NCBI GenBank assembly: GCA_002337215.1
Contig: DDFO01000017.1
Span: 36,401-52,976 of the forward strand
Direction of reading: 5' to 3'
Source: Phycisphaerales bacterium UBA1926
GTDB lineage: Bacteria > Planctomycetota > Phycisphaerae > Phycisphaerales > UBA1924
DNA: 16,576 nucleotides
A program made the translations under genes and the position numbers. The notes under the pieces were generated by a model. It did no database searches. It was not told the origin of the DNA and saw only the letters and a program-made list of their open reading frames with translations. Positions 1-6,801 of the stretch are shown here, one piece after another; within the stretch, counting starts at the first letter, position 1, and the number at the start of each line of letters is the position of its first letter.

Positions 1-671
1 GGCGGGTTGGGTTTGCGGCACGAGCCGTACCAGCCCGGCTGCCAGGTGAAGACAGCCTCGATGACGGCTTCATGCCAGCCTTCATCGATCGAGCCGCCGA
101 TGACCATGCGCTCACAGCAGGCGAGGAGGGGAGTGTCGTTGCGTTTGCGGAGTAGCTTGTCGCGGAGCCAGTCGTATTTGTATTCGTCGCCGTGCTTTGG
201 ATCGTTCATCAGCCGTTCGAAAAGATCCATCGCCGGGCGGGACTGGTTCAGGACGATCGCCCCGACGACGTTGTCGGCGTAAACCGAGTCTGGGCTGGCG
301 TGCTTCTCCCAGTAGGCGATGGTGCGATCGCTCGCCGGTTTGTCGGCCGCGAGCGCGCGGATGAGGAGTTCGACGAGCGGATCTCGCTTGTTGAAATCCT
401 CACTTGCGGTGAGGCCGACAAGCGTTTCTCGCTGGGGAGCGTCGTCCGCTTCGATCAGCGTTTTGACGATTCTTGCCGCGCCGAGTTGGTGAGGCTGATA
501 GACCTCGTATGCCTCTGGCGGGTCCAGTTTATTGAGGAACACCGCGGACCCCAGGTGTCTCGCAACAACCTTCTGGTCGGCGGGATCGGGGCTTTTGGCA
601 AACACGCGCGCGGTCGCGATGAGTTCTTTGGGATCGTCCGATTCACGGAGGATGTCGGGGTCTTTTTTCAT
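1..671 (-). CDS. Helical (HEAT-like?) protein of unknown function, 3' end cut by window edge
   Basis: The frame is open from an ATG at 671 to the left edge, giving at least 223 residues, so the C-terminus lies outside the window. I do not recognise the family. The sequence is rich in amphipathic helix-like stretches (for example around ELLIRALAADKP and DLFERLMNDP). It has no signal peptide or membrane segment, which suggests a cytoplasmic alpha-solenoid of HEAT or similar type. A weak AGAGG lies about 8 nt before the ATG. The frame stays open about 20 codons upstream to a TGA, but contains no ATG, GTG or TTG there. It follows the metalloprotease gene by 70 nt on the same strand, so co-transcription is likely. 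By position it could be an immunity protein, an effector chaperone or an extra effector; nothing in the sequence decides between these. Confidence 0.75.
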   Translation of the reverse strand, partial: MKKDPDILRESDDPKELIATARVFAKSPDPADQKVVARHLGSAVFLNKLDPPEAYEVYQPHQLGAARIVKTLIEADDAPQRETLVGLTASEDFNKRDPLVELLIRALAADKPASDRTIAYWEKHASPDSVYADNVVGAIVLNQSRPAMDLFERLMNDPKHGDEYKYDWLRDKLLRKRNDTPLLACCERMVIGGSIDEGWHEAVIEAVFTWQPGWYGSCRKPNP

Positions 672-741
672 GCGGGGCCTCTGCCAGCCGAGTTCGTCGA
701 TGCTGATCTGTCTTTGGTTCGAGGCGTGCGATCACTCCGGG

Positions 742-2685
742 TCAGAACGTGATCGCGGGGTGTGTGCGGACGACGCTTGCCTGAACGAGGTCGAGATCGT
801 GCGCGAGCGGCGTCGGCATCGCGTAGCCGTAGGTCATGATGTTCTCGTTCCACGGGTGGCCCTTCATCACGCCCTTCTGATTCTTGCAGTCCATCCCGTC
901 CCCGGAGAGTGGGGCGGTGGCGCTCCAGCCGCTGCCCCGGTGGGCGAGCCCCAAGATGTGACCGAGTTCGTGCGCGAGGTTGATTCCGCAGTTCCACGTG
1001 TACTGCGCGAGCGTCCAACTTGCCGGAGCCGGGGGGACAGCGACCATGTTTGCGCGACCCCAGACAACCGGGCAGTGGCAGGCATAGAGCTGGTCCATGT
1101 CTCCGGCAACGAAGGGGGGAGATGCGGTGTTTCGGGCGTTGACGTATGTCTTGTCGTAGCCTTTCGCTTGGGTTGAACGCTTGGTCGGCGCGATGGTTTT
1201 GAGGGTCTGGTCTACACCCTTTGCATCGGTGGGGACACCGCTGGGCTTGATCCATGAGGTGCTGGGGCTGCCGCCGAGTTTCTTTGTGCTGCCCTTGTCG
1301 CCGCCGTTGTAATACAGCTTGCCCTTGAACCACGTGACCTTGCCGGCGGTGCCCGCGATGCCGTTTCGATCGACCGCGGCGGCGTTCGTCGCGCTCGTGC
1401 TGTGTACGAACGCGAAGTTGATCACGCCGGGGCGGAAGTTGTAGCGTGTGGACCGCGAGACCACGTTGTGGTTGACGTTTCGAGTGTGCCTGTTGTTGGT
1501 GACCGTGGCCTGGAAGATCGCGTTGGTGTTCCCGGCGGGGAAGAGCGTCGCGCCGTCGTAACATGTCACGTCCGTATCCGGGATCATCATGACGCCGGCC
1601 TGGTAGACGATCGCACGGACGACCTGCATAATCCCGTTTGCCTGGGCGGAGGGCATGATCCCCGTGGACTGCCAGTTGCCGCCCGTGCCGTTGAGGTACG
1701 TTACGCGGTAGGGGAGCGTTCCCAGTTTGCCGACCCAGGCTCGGTAGGTCGCGAGGACCGGGCCGGAGTCCGATTCCCAGTGCACGTCGAAAGTCGCCAT
1801 CGTGTCGGCCGCGGAACCGGTGCCCCGGGCCTTGACGGACACGCCCGTGTTTCCGCCGACGAAGACCGCAGGGCCGCTCCGGACCTTCCAGAAGAACTTG
1901 GTGGTGTCGATATTCCCGGGTTCGTAATAGGTGAGCGTGAGCCGGGCGGCTTTGTTCGCAATTTGCGGATCCGTCGCAGAGAGAATCGGGATCACTGACG
2001 GATTCGGCAGCGCGTTGAGCGCCGGCGCCGACGGTGCGGCGTTGACTTGCGCGGAAGCTGGGATAACCCCTGCCGCGACACCCGCGGGCATCGCGGGCCG
2101 TGGCGGCATGTGCGCGGGCGCCGCCGGGACAGGGATAACGGGGCACACCTCGAGCCTCGGCGTGAAGGCGGTGCCCTTGATCGTCGTGAACTTGGTGACA
2201 TCGCCTGCCGGGTTCCGGCGGACGGGGATCCTGGTTGGACCGGTAAGCGTGGTTGAGGCGACCTCCTCGAGGATTGTCACAAGGATGTGGAGTTGGTAGC
2301 AGCGGTAGTCATCGTGGAACCAGCCTCCGTCGAGCCAGGGAGAGGTGAGGTAGATATGCCGGTCGGGCTCTCGGAACGGGTACGCGACCGAAGCGCGGAC
2401 TTCGCCGAGATCATCGTCGCTGAAAACGTCCTTCTCGGTGACGCTGAATCGGATGGGCACGGTGTCGCCCGGCCCCAGGCCGGAAACATCGACCTCCCGC
2501 GACCAACCGGCCTCGGGCAGATTGATGCTGTCCCCTGTATGGACGTTGAACTCCTGATCCGGATCGCCGACGGGGTGGCCGTCGATGCTGGCGTGCAGGT
2601 GCCATTCCCCGGCACCCCAGATCCAGTCTGAATCGTCGAGAACCCGCACGCTGACGAGTTGGATCTTGATGCGTGTTACCGCCAT
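742..2685 (-). CDS. Metzincin-type zinc metalloprotease, probable VgrG-delivered effector
   Basis: 647 residues. Near the C-terminus is a full HExxHxxGxxH motif, HELGHILGLAHR at residues 572-583, with ligands H572, H576 and H582 and catalytic E573. A Met-turn-like NIMTYG follows at 615-620. Together these define a metzincin-clan zinc peptidase. Residues 1-155 look like a beta-sandwich, C2-like domain. Residues 175-240 are a Pro/Ala-rich linker. The roughly 320 residues before the zinc motif match nothing I can name. There is no signal peptide, so export by the Sec pathway is not suggested. A GAGGA sits 7 nt before the ATG at 2685, supporting this start. The gene is third in a vgrG, LysM-protein, protease order with a 49-nt gap upstream. 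The catalytic class is clear; the effector role is inferred from the neighbours. Confidence 0.88.
   Translation of the reverse strand: MAVTRIKIQLVSVRVLDDSDWIWGAGEWHLHASIDGHPVGDPDQEFNVHTGDSINLPEAGWSREVDVSGLGPGDTVPIRFSVTEKDVFSDDDLGEVRASVAYPFREPDRHIYLTSPWLDGGWFHDDYRCYQLHILVTILEEVASTTLTGPTRIPVRRNPAGDVTKFTTIKGTAFTPRLEVCPVIPVPAAPAHMPPRPAMPAGVAAGVIPASAQVNAAPSAPALNALPNPSVIPILSATDPQIANKAARLTLTYYEPGNIDTTKFFWKVRSGPAVFVGGNTGVSVKARGTGSAADTMATFDVHWESDSGPVLATYRAWVGKLGTLPYRVTYLNGTGGNWQSTGIMPSAQANGIMQVVRAIVYQAGVMMIPDTDVTCYDGATLFPAGNTNAIFQATVTNNRHTRNVNHNVVSRSTRYNFRPGVINFAFVHSTSATNAAAVDRNGIAGTAGKVTWFKGKLYYNGGDKGSTKKLGGSPSTSWIKPSGVPTDAKGVDQTLKTIAPTKRSTQAKGYDKTYVNARNTASPPFVAGDMDQLYACHCPVVWGRANMVAVPPAPASWTLAQYTWNCGINLAHELGHILGLAHRGSGWSATAPLSGDGMDCKNQKGVMKGHPWNENIMTYGYAMPTPLAHDLDLVQASVVRTHPAITF
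937..972 (-). other. Zinc-binding metzincin motif of the metalloprotease
   Basis: This stretch encodes HELGHILGLAHR, an exact HExxHxxGxxH signature with a trailing Arg. The Met-turn methionine (residue 617) lies 35 residues after the third histidine, a spacing compatible with metzincins such as M43, M10 or M12-like enzymes. I cannot assign the subfamily by eye. Confidence 0.9.
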
Positions 2686-2734
2686 TGTGTTTCCTCACCC
2701 AACTCAGTCCGACACATCGTTGCCCGTAGCGCAG

Positions 2735-3508
2735 TCATGACCCGTTCACCTCGACAAGCTTGTCTTTGGTCTGTTGATCGATGTTGCCAGTGGTTTCCAG
2801 ATCGTGCTCAGCCTGGAATCGGCGAAGCGCGTCCCGTAGATCCGCGTCGAGTTCATCGCCGTTCGGCGAGCACCGGAAACCCATGTTGCTCAGCCTCTTG
2901 CGGACACCGATCGGCGTCTCGACCGAGTCCATCTCACCGAGTTCCAGATCGAAATTCAGAGCCTCGTCGGTATCGGGGTAGAACGTGATCACGCCTGTCC
3001 GCGCTCCCAGAGGGATCGGTACCTCGACGAGCCCTTCGCTGTCGCTCTGCCCGTCGCTTGACTGGTGGCCGTGGATCTCGAGGCGGTAGGGAGCGTCTGC
3101 GATCGGCTCGCGTTCCTCGGTTTCCGTTACCGGCTCGTCCTCGTAGACGGATTCATCGGAGCGGTCCTGCGTGGGGGTACCGGGCACGGCCGAGTCGCCG
3201 CCGCCGTCTGACCCACTGTCGTCGTCCTGATCCTCGGAATCGACCGGCTTGTAGAACACCAATCTCAGCTTGGCGGGGACGCCTCGCCTCCGGAACGTGT
3301 GCTTCTTCTCGGTCTCCGCGGATTCTTCGCGAATGGTCAGATCGGGGATGACAACAACATCGCCCGGCTGCAGGATGTTCTGGTCCTTGCGCAGATCACG
3401 AAGTTCGCTATTGTCGCCGTGTTTCCAGATTGTCTCGGGATAGAACCCGTATCGGTCCGCGAGACTCTCGATGCACTCGCCCTGCCTGATGGTGTGATTG
3501 GTGCTCAT
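2735..3508 (-). CDS. LysM and peptidoglycan-binding domain protein linked to VgrG
   Basis: 257 residues from the ATG at 3508. A LysM domain covers about residues 5-56 (ends QPGDVVVIPD). A conserved-looking HTFRRRGVPAKL patch is at 70-81. An acidic Ser/Asp/Glu-rich linker spans 88-134. A beta-rich middle domain runs from about 138 to 195 (starts APYRLEIHG). A PG_binding_1-like helical domain occupies about 199-252 (GVRKRLSNMGF, then LRDALRRFQAEH). Proteins of this layout are common beside vgrG genes in T6SS islands and are thought to help load or anchor effectors. A TTG at 3529 would add seven residues, but GGAG lies 8 nt before the ATG, so I prefer 3508. It sits 85 nt after vgrG and 49 nt before the protease. 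Afp7-like LysM proteins of contractile injection systems are an alternative relationship. Confidence 0.85.
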   Translation of the reverse strand: MSTNHTIRQGECIESLADRYGFYPETIWKHGDNSELRDLRKDQNILQPGDVVVIPDLTIREESAETEKKHTFRRRGVPAKLRLVFYKPVDSEDQDDDSGSDGGGDSAVPGTPTQDRSDESVYEDEPVTETEEREPIADAPYRLEIHGHQSSDGQSDSEGLVEVPIPLGARTGVITFYPDTDEALNFDLELGEMDSVETPIGVRKRLSNMGFRCSPNGDELDADLRDALRRFQAEHDLETTGNIDQQTKDKLVEVNGS

Positions 3509-3516
3509 GCGGAGGA

Positions 3517-3520
3517 CTCC
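3517..3520 (-). promoter_or_regulatory. Ribosome binding site deciding the LysM-protein start
   Basis: GGAG on the minus strand, 8 nt before the ATG at 3508. The alternative TTG at 3529 would place this site inside the coding region, so the ATG is favoured. Confidence 0.55.
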
Positions 3521-3593
3521 ACGACTCAACAGACGGGGACCCGGGGTGCCTCGCCTGCTCCATCGAAACGGTAACGGTTCGTGATCGAAGTCA

Positions 3594-3800
3594 TCAAGCG
3601 GGCTCCCATGCTTCTTTATCGAGCTTGGGGAACGTCACCTTGCAACTGCCCGGCACGAGACCCTCAACCCTGGCAAACCCGTTGTTATCGAGCGTCCCGC
3701 GGATAACACGCCCGTCGGAGACTTCGATCTGGTACCGTTCGCCGGGCACGGGTTTGTCGTCCTCGTCGATTAACTCGATCTCGATCCAGGTCCGCTCCTC
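3594..3800 (-). other. Transthyretin-like cargo domain at the VgrG C-terminus
   Basis: This part encodes residues 717-784 of VgrG: a short beta-rich module after a low-complexity linker, with the repeated turn pattern PVPGERY, DGRVIRGTLD, GLVPGSCKV. In characterised VgrG proteins a comparable C-terminal domain binds the effector or its adaptor. The role here is inferred. Confidence 0.6.
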
Positions 3801-5948
3801 GGCCTCCGATTCGGTCTCCGACGGCTTGAACGGTTCCGCCTTCACCGAGCCGTATTTTCCGGTGTGCGTTGCCTTCTGCCGAGCCTTCACCTCGGCGACC
3901 TCTCCGGGGTCCGCGTCGTCGGCTTCGTCGGCGTCTGTTGCTTCGGTCGGGCTCACCGCCGAGCCCGGTGATGCGGATGACGCCGACGAGCCCGGCCCGG
4001 ACGCGAGCTTGACCTGCTGCCCGTCCGCGACGACCTGCGAGCCCTTGAGGCTCACGCCGCTCGAATCCCAGACACCCTCGGATCCGCCGGACTTGAGGGA
4101 GATCCCGCCGCTCGCATCGAGAATGATTTTCGACGCCTTCAGATGGAGTTCGCCTGAGACTTCGATCGAGTGCTTGCCGCCGGTCACGTTGATCGAGTCG
4201 CCGCCCACGTCCAGCGAGTACGCGTCCCCGATCTGCGTCGCCTGCTGCCCCGCAACGCTCACGTGCCGATCGGCGCCGAAGGTTTCGAACGCGTCCGCGT
4301 CGACTTTCTCGTGCTTCTCGTTCTTCACGTGCTCAAACTTGTCGGTCTCGACCACGAGATGCCGGTTCTTGAGCACTGTCTCGAAGCGGTCCTCCAGAAC
4401 GCGGATATCCATGTTCTTCTGAGCATGAATGAAGACCTGCTCCTCGCCCGCCTTGTCCTCGAATCTCAGCTCGTTGAACCCGCCCCCGCCCTTCGACGAG
4501 TTTGTCTTCCATGTCGTGATCGTCCCGAACGTCTTGGGGGCGTAGGGGGGCTTGTTATCACCGTTGTAGACACGCCCTGTGATCAGGGGCCGGTCCGGAT
4601 CGCCCTCAAGGAACGATACGATCACCTCGTGCCCAACCCGCGGGATCTGCATCCCGCCCCAGCCCTTGCCAGCGAACTCCTGGCTCACGCGGACCCAGCA
4701 GGAACTGGTTTCATCGGCCTTCGCTTCGCGGTCCCAATGGAACATCACCTTGACACGCCCGTGCTCGTCAGTGTGGATCTCCTCCCCGCTCGGGCCGACC
4801 ACGACCGCTGTCTGCGGCCCTCGGACAAAGGGCAGTGGGGTGGTCCGCGCGGGGCGGAACTGCTGCTCGCCGTTCATCGCGGAGAACGACACGGAGAACG
4901 ATTCTCCGCCTCCGGACGCTCTGCCGGTCGAGCCGTACGGGTCGCCCTCGGCACTGATCACCGCGTCCGTCACCAGGTACTTCTGGTTCATCGCCTCGAT
5001 CGGGTGTTCCTCGAGTTCAAACGTGCGTCCGACGGCGATGCCTCGGCAGTCGCCGTGCCCTCTCGAGACCTCGAACCTGCACTGGTGCTCATCGAGTCGA
5101 ACGCTGCTGTACCGATCGCCCTCGTTCGCCTCGACGTACTCGCCCGGGAAATCGAACAGTTCGAACTCCGCGAGATTGTGCTCCCGGCTCGCCGCGGATC
5201 GCGACGCGAGTTCCTTGGTCGGCGCCGCGAAGTCGTAATCGGTTTGGGCGAACGCCCCGGGCTGAACCTCTCGCGTGACGAAGAAGTCGTGGATCATCTC
5301 CGAATCCGCGAGCACCTTGTCGAACGGGCGGAATTCGATCCGTTCGTAGCCCTCGTAGGGCTCGTGCGAGACAGCGTCATCGATCAGGACAAGGGTGTGC
5401 TTGCCGTCCTCATGCTCGAAGTAGTAATAGATCCCTTCCTGCTCCATGATCCTGCTGACAAACGCGAACGCCGTTTCCCGGTACTGGACGCAGTACTCCC
5501 AGGTCCGATAATCCCCAGAGAGCGATTCCCGGAAGTCGGTGAAGCCAAGATCCCGGAAGACCTGCTTGATAATGTCGACTGCGGTCATCTCCTGGAACAT
5601 CCGGCAATCGCTCGACCTCGTCAGGAACCACAGCCAGGGCACGACCTTCGCCCGGTAGACCGCCTTGCCCTCGTCGGTGGCACCCTGCGAGAATGACGCG
5701 ACGACGCCATTAAAGAAACGGGTCTTGCCCTCCTGGTTCGGAAGTTCGCACCGGACCGTTACGGTCTCACCGAGCATTTTGTCGGCATCCACCGCCGGGT
5801 CGTCGCTCGCGAGTTCGAGTTCCATCTCGAACGGCCGGCCGAGCGATTCGCGGTAGGACATCTTTTTGAACAGCAGTTTGTCACCGCCGAGCGGTGTCGC
5901 GATCGCGAACTGCCGGGTCGACTGTGATCGTGAGGCTTCGGACGACAT
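3594..5948 (-). CDS. vgrG: VgrG (TssI) spike protein with transthyretin-like C-terminal extension
   Basis: 784 residues from the ATG at 5948. The gp27-like Rhs/VgrG N-terminal region covers about residues 13-375 (motifs FLTRSSDCRMFQ, MEQEGIYYYFEH). The gp5-like OB fold is at about 378-455 (DEHGRVKVMFHWDRE, then PRVGHEVIVSFLEGDPDRP and ITGRVYN). A repetitive beta-helix needle spans about 490-650. A low-complexity Ser/Ala/Asp/Glu linker runs 650-716, and a final domain occupies 717-784 (PVPGERYQIEVSDG, GTLDNNGFARVEG, FPKLDKEAW). This last part resembles a transthyretin/carboxypeptidase-regulatory fold, used in some VgrGs to carry effectors. A longer frame reaches 6098, but the added 50 residues are not protein-like. 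GGGAAAGGG sits just before the ATG at 5948. The product forms the trimeric tip of a T6SS tube. No PAAR gene is visible nearby. Confidence 0.95.
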   Translation of the reverse strand: MSSEASRSQSTRQFAIATPLGGDKLLFKKMSYRESLGRPFEMELELASDDPAVDADKMLGETVTVRCELPNQEGKTRFFNGVVASFSQGATDEGKAVYRAKVVPWLWFLTRSSDCRMFQEMTAVDIIKQVFRDLGFTDFRESLSGDYRTWEYCVQYRETAFAFVSRIMEQEGIYYYFEHEDGKHTLVLIDDAVSHEPYEGYERIEFRPFDKVLADSEMIHDFFVTREVQPGAFAQTDYDFAAPTKELASRSAASREHNLAEFELFDFPGEYVEANEGDRYSSVRLDEHQCRFEVSRGHGDCRGIAVGRTFELEEHPIEAMNQKYLVTDAVISAEGDPYGSTGRASGGGESFSVSFSAMNGEQQFRPARTTPLPFVRGPQTAVVVGPSGEEIHTDEHGRVKVMFHWDREAKADETSSCWVRVSQEFAGKGWGGMQIPRVGHEVIVSFLEGDPDRPLITGRVYNGDNKPPYAPKTFGTITTWKTNSSKGGGGFNELRFEDKAGEEQVFIHAQKNMDIRVLEDRFETVLKNRHLVVETDKFEHVKNEKHEKVDADAFETFGADRHVSVAGQQATQIGDAYSLDVGGDSINVTGGKHSIEVSGELHLKASKIILDASGGISLKSGGSEGVWDSSGVSLKGSQVVADGQQVKLASGPGSSASSASPGSAVSPTEATDADEADDADPGEVAEVKARQKATHTGKYGSVKAEPFKPSETESEAEERTWIEIELIDEDDKPVPGERYQIEVSDGRVIRGTLDNNGFARVEGLVPGSCKVTFPKLDKEAWEPA

Positions 5949-5952
5949 GACA

Positions 5953-5961
5953 CCCTTTCCC
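5953..5961 (-). promoter_or_regulatory. Probable ribosome binding site of vgrG
   Basis: Purine-rich GGGAAAGGG on the minus strand ends 4 nt before the ATG at 5948. It supports that start over the longer open frame reaching 6098. Confidence 0.45.
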
Positions 5962-5963
5962 AC

Positions 5964-5977
5964 CCGCCGATCGGCGG
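5964..5977. promoter_or_regulatory. Perfect 14-bp palindrome just upstream of vgrG
   Basis: CCGCCGATCGGCGG is a perfect self-complementary sequence 16-29 nt before the vgrG start codon, next to the presumed ribosome binding site. It could be an operator or an mRNA hairpin limiting translation. In a GC-rich genome such palindromes also arise by chance. Confidence 0.3.
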
Positions 5978-6344
5978 TCGCCTGATGCGGAACACGAGCC
6001 CCAGCGTAACTTCGCGGCCCCGCCTGCGCACCAGCCCAGGACGGCGAGCCGAGAACCAGCTGCCGCCTGCACAGGAAGCGACGGTGGCGAGCGACCACTC
6101 ACGCGTTCCACGATCTAGTTCTTTGCCGGTCCCCCCCTCGGAGGCACCGGGAAGGGACAGAAAAGTCGGGCTGGACGCCGCACACCTATTTGGTCCGAGA
6201 ATGTATGTTCCGTTAAACACGATCTGCAGCCCCCTTTCTCCGGCGATCTGCCGCGTACCGGTATGCTGCCCGCCAAGGATCCCGCTTCCAAGTCCAGACC
6301 GCCCACGGCGGCGTCCATTGCACTCACAAAGGAGTACATCGGGT

Positions 6345-6779
6345 ATGGCAAAGGTGACCGGCATCGGCGGCGTCTTCTTCAAGGTTCACGGTGACCCGGC
6401 CGAGTTCGCCGCGTGGTACCGGGACTGCCTTGGCATGCCTCTTCAGGACTTTGGGGGCGGCGTGCTGCAATGGGCCGACGATCACGCCGAGGACGGCGGC
6501 CTGACCGTTTGGCATGTCGCGAAAGCGGATACGGGTTGGTTCAAGCCGAGCGACGCGTCGTTCATGATCAACTATCGCGTCGACAACATGGATGAACTGC
6601 TCGCGCACCTCAAGTCCAAAGGTGTCAAACCGATTCAGGGTCCCGAAGCGCACGAGAACGGGACGTTCGCCTGGATCCTCGACCCTGACAACAACAAGGT
6701 CGAACTCTGGGAGCCGAAAAACTGGGATCCCAAGAACAAGGCGGCCGCGCCGGAGACCCAGCAGCAGGACGCGCCCTGA
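6345..6779 (+). CDS. VOC-family (glyoxalase/bleomycin resistance-like) protein
   Basis: 144 residues, one vicinal-oxygen-chelate domain of normal size. The second half shows the family signature: FMINYRVDNMDELLAHLKSKG at about 73-93, then AWILDPDNNKVELWEP at 109-123, with E120 as the usual metal ligand. The N-terminal half has FFKVHGDPAEFAAWYRDCLG, where the first ligand position is a His or nearby. Family members include glyoxalase I-like lyases, dioxygenases and resistance proteins, so the substrate cannot be told. AAAGGAG at 6328-6334 lies 10 nt before the ATG and fixes this start; an open frame extending upstream to 5985 is not protein-like. The next gene starts 22 nt downstream on the same strand, suggesting an operon. 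Confidence 0.88.
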   Translation: MAKVTGIGGVFFKVHGDPAEFAAWYRDCLGMPLQDFGGGVLQWADDHAEDGGLTVWHVAKADTGWFKPSDASFMINYRVDNMDELLAHLKSKGVKPIQGPEAHENGTFAWILDPDNNKVELWEPKNWDPKNKAAAPETQQQDAP

Positions 6780-6801
6780 CGGGATTCGATAGCCTCACGA
6801 G

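Larger units (their letters stand above)
5949..6344. other. 396-bp divergent intergenic region between vgrG and the VOC gene
   Basis: No convincing gene is found here; the open frames crossing it read as non-protein-like sequence. It must hold the promoters of vgrG (minus) and of the VOC gene (plus). Around 6186-6220 there is a relatively AT-rich patch, including TTGGTC at 6190 and TTAAAC at 6213 spaced 17 nt apart on the plus strand. That is a weak sigma70-like candidate only. It also holds a 14-bp palindrome at 5964-5977 and an imperfect inverted repeat, CCGGT and ACCGG, at 6126-6150. Confidence 0.5.

Noticed and set aside
668-2146. 492-residue minus-strand open frame in another frame of the protease
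   Set aside because: Composition is dominated by Arg, Gly and Pro with no motif, and it overlaps the protease that carries the zinc site.
4170-5696. 508-residue plus-strand open frame opposite vgrG
   Set aside because: It is the shadow of a high-GC coding sequence; VgrG on the other strand has clear domains throughout.
2735-5948. Reading the VgrG and LysM pair as part of an extracellular contractile injection system
   Set aside because: Afp7/Afp8-type neighbours are similar, but no sheath, tube or ATPase gene is present, and the LysM protein's middle and peptidoglycan-binding domains fit T6SS-linked proteins better. Not fully excluded.
5949-6098. N-terminal extension of VgrG by 50 residues
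   Set aside because: The added sequence is Arg/Ala-rich and unlike any VgrG start, and a purine-rich ribosome binding site precedes the ATG at 5948.
6115-6351. Possible 78-residue gene in the gap upstream of vgrG
   Set aside because: It has no ribosome binding site or protein-like pattern and overlaps the start of the VOC gene.
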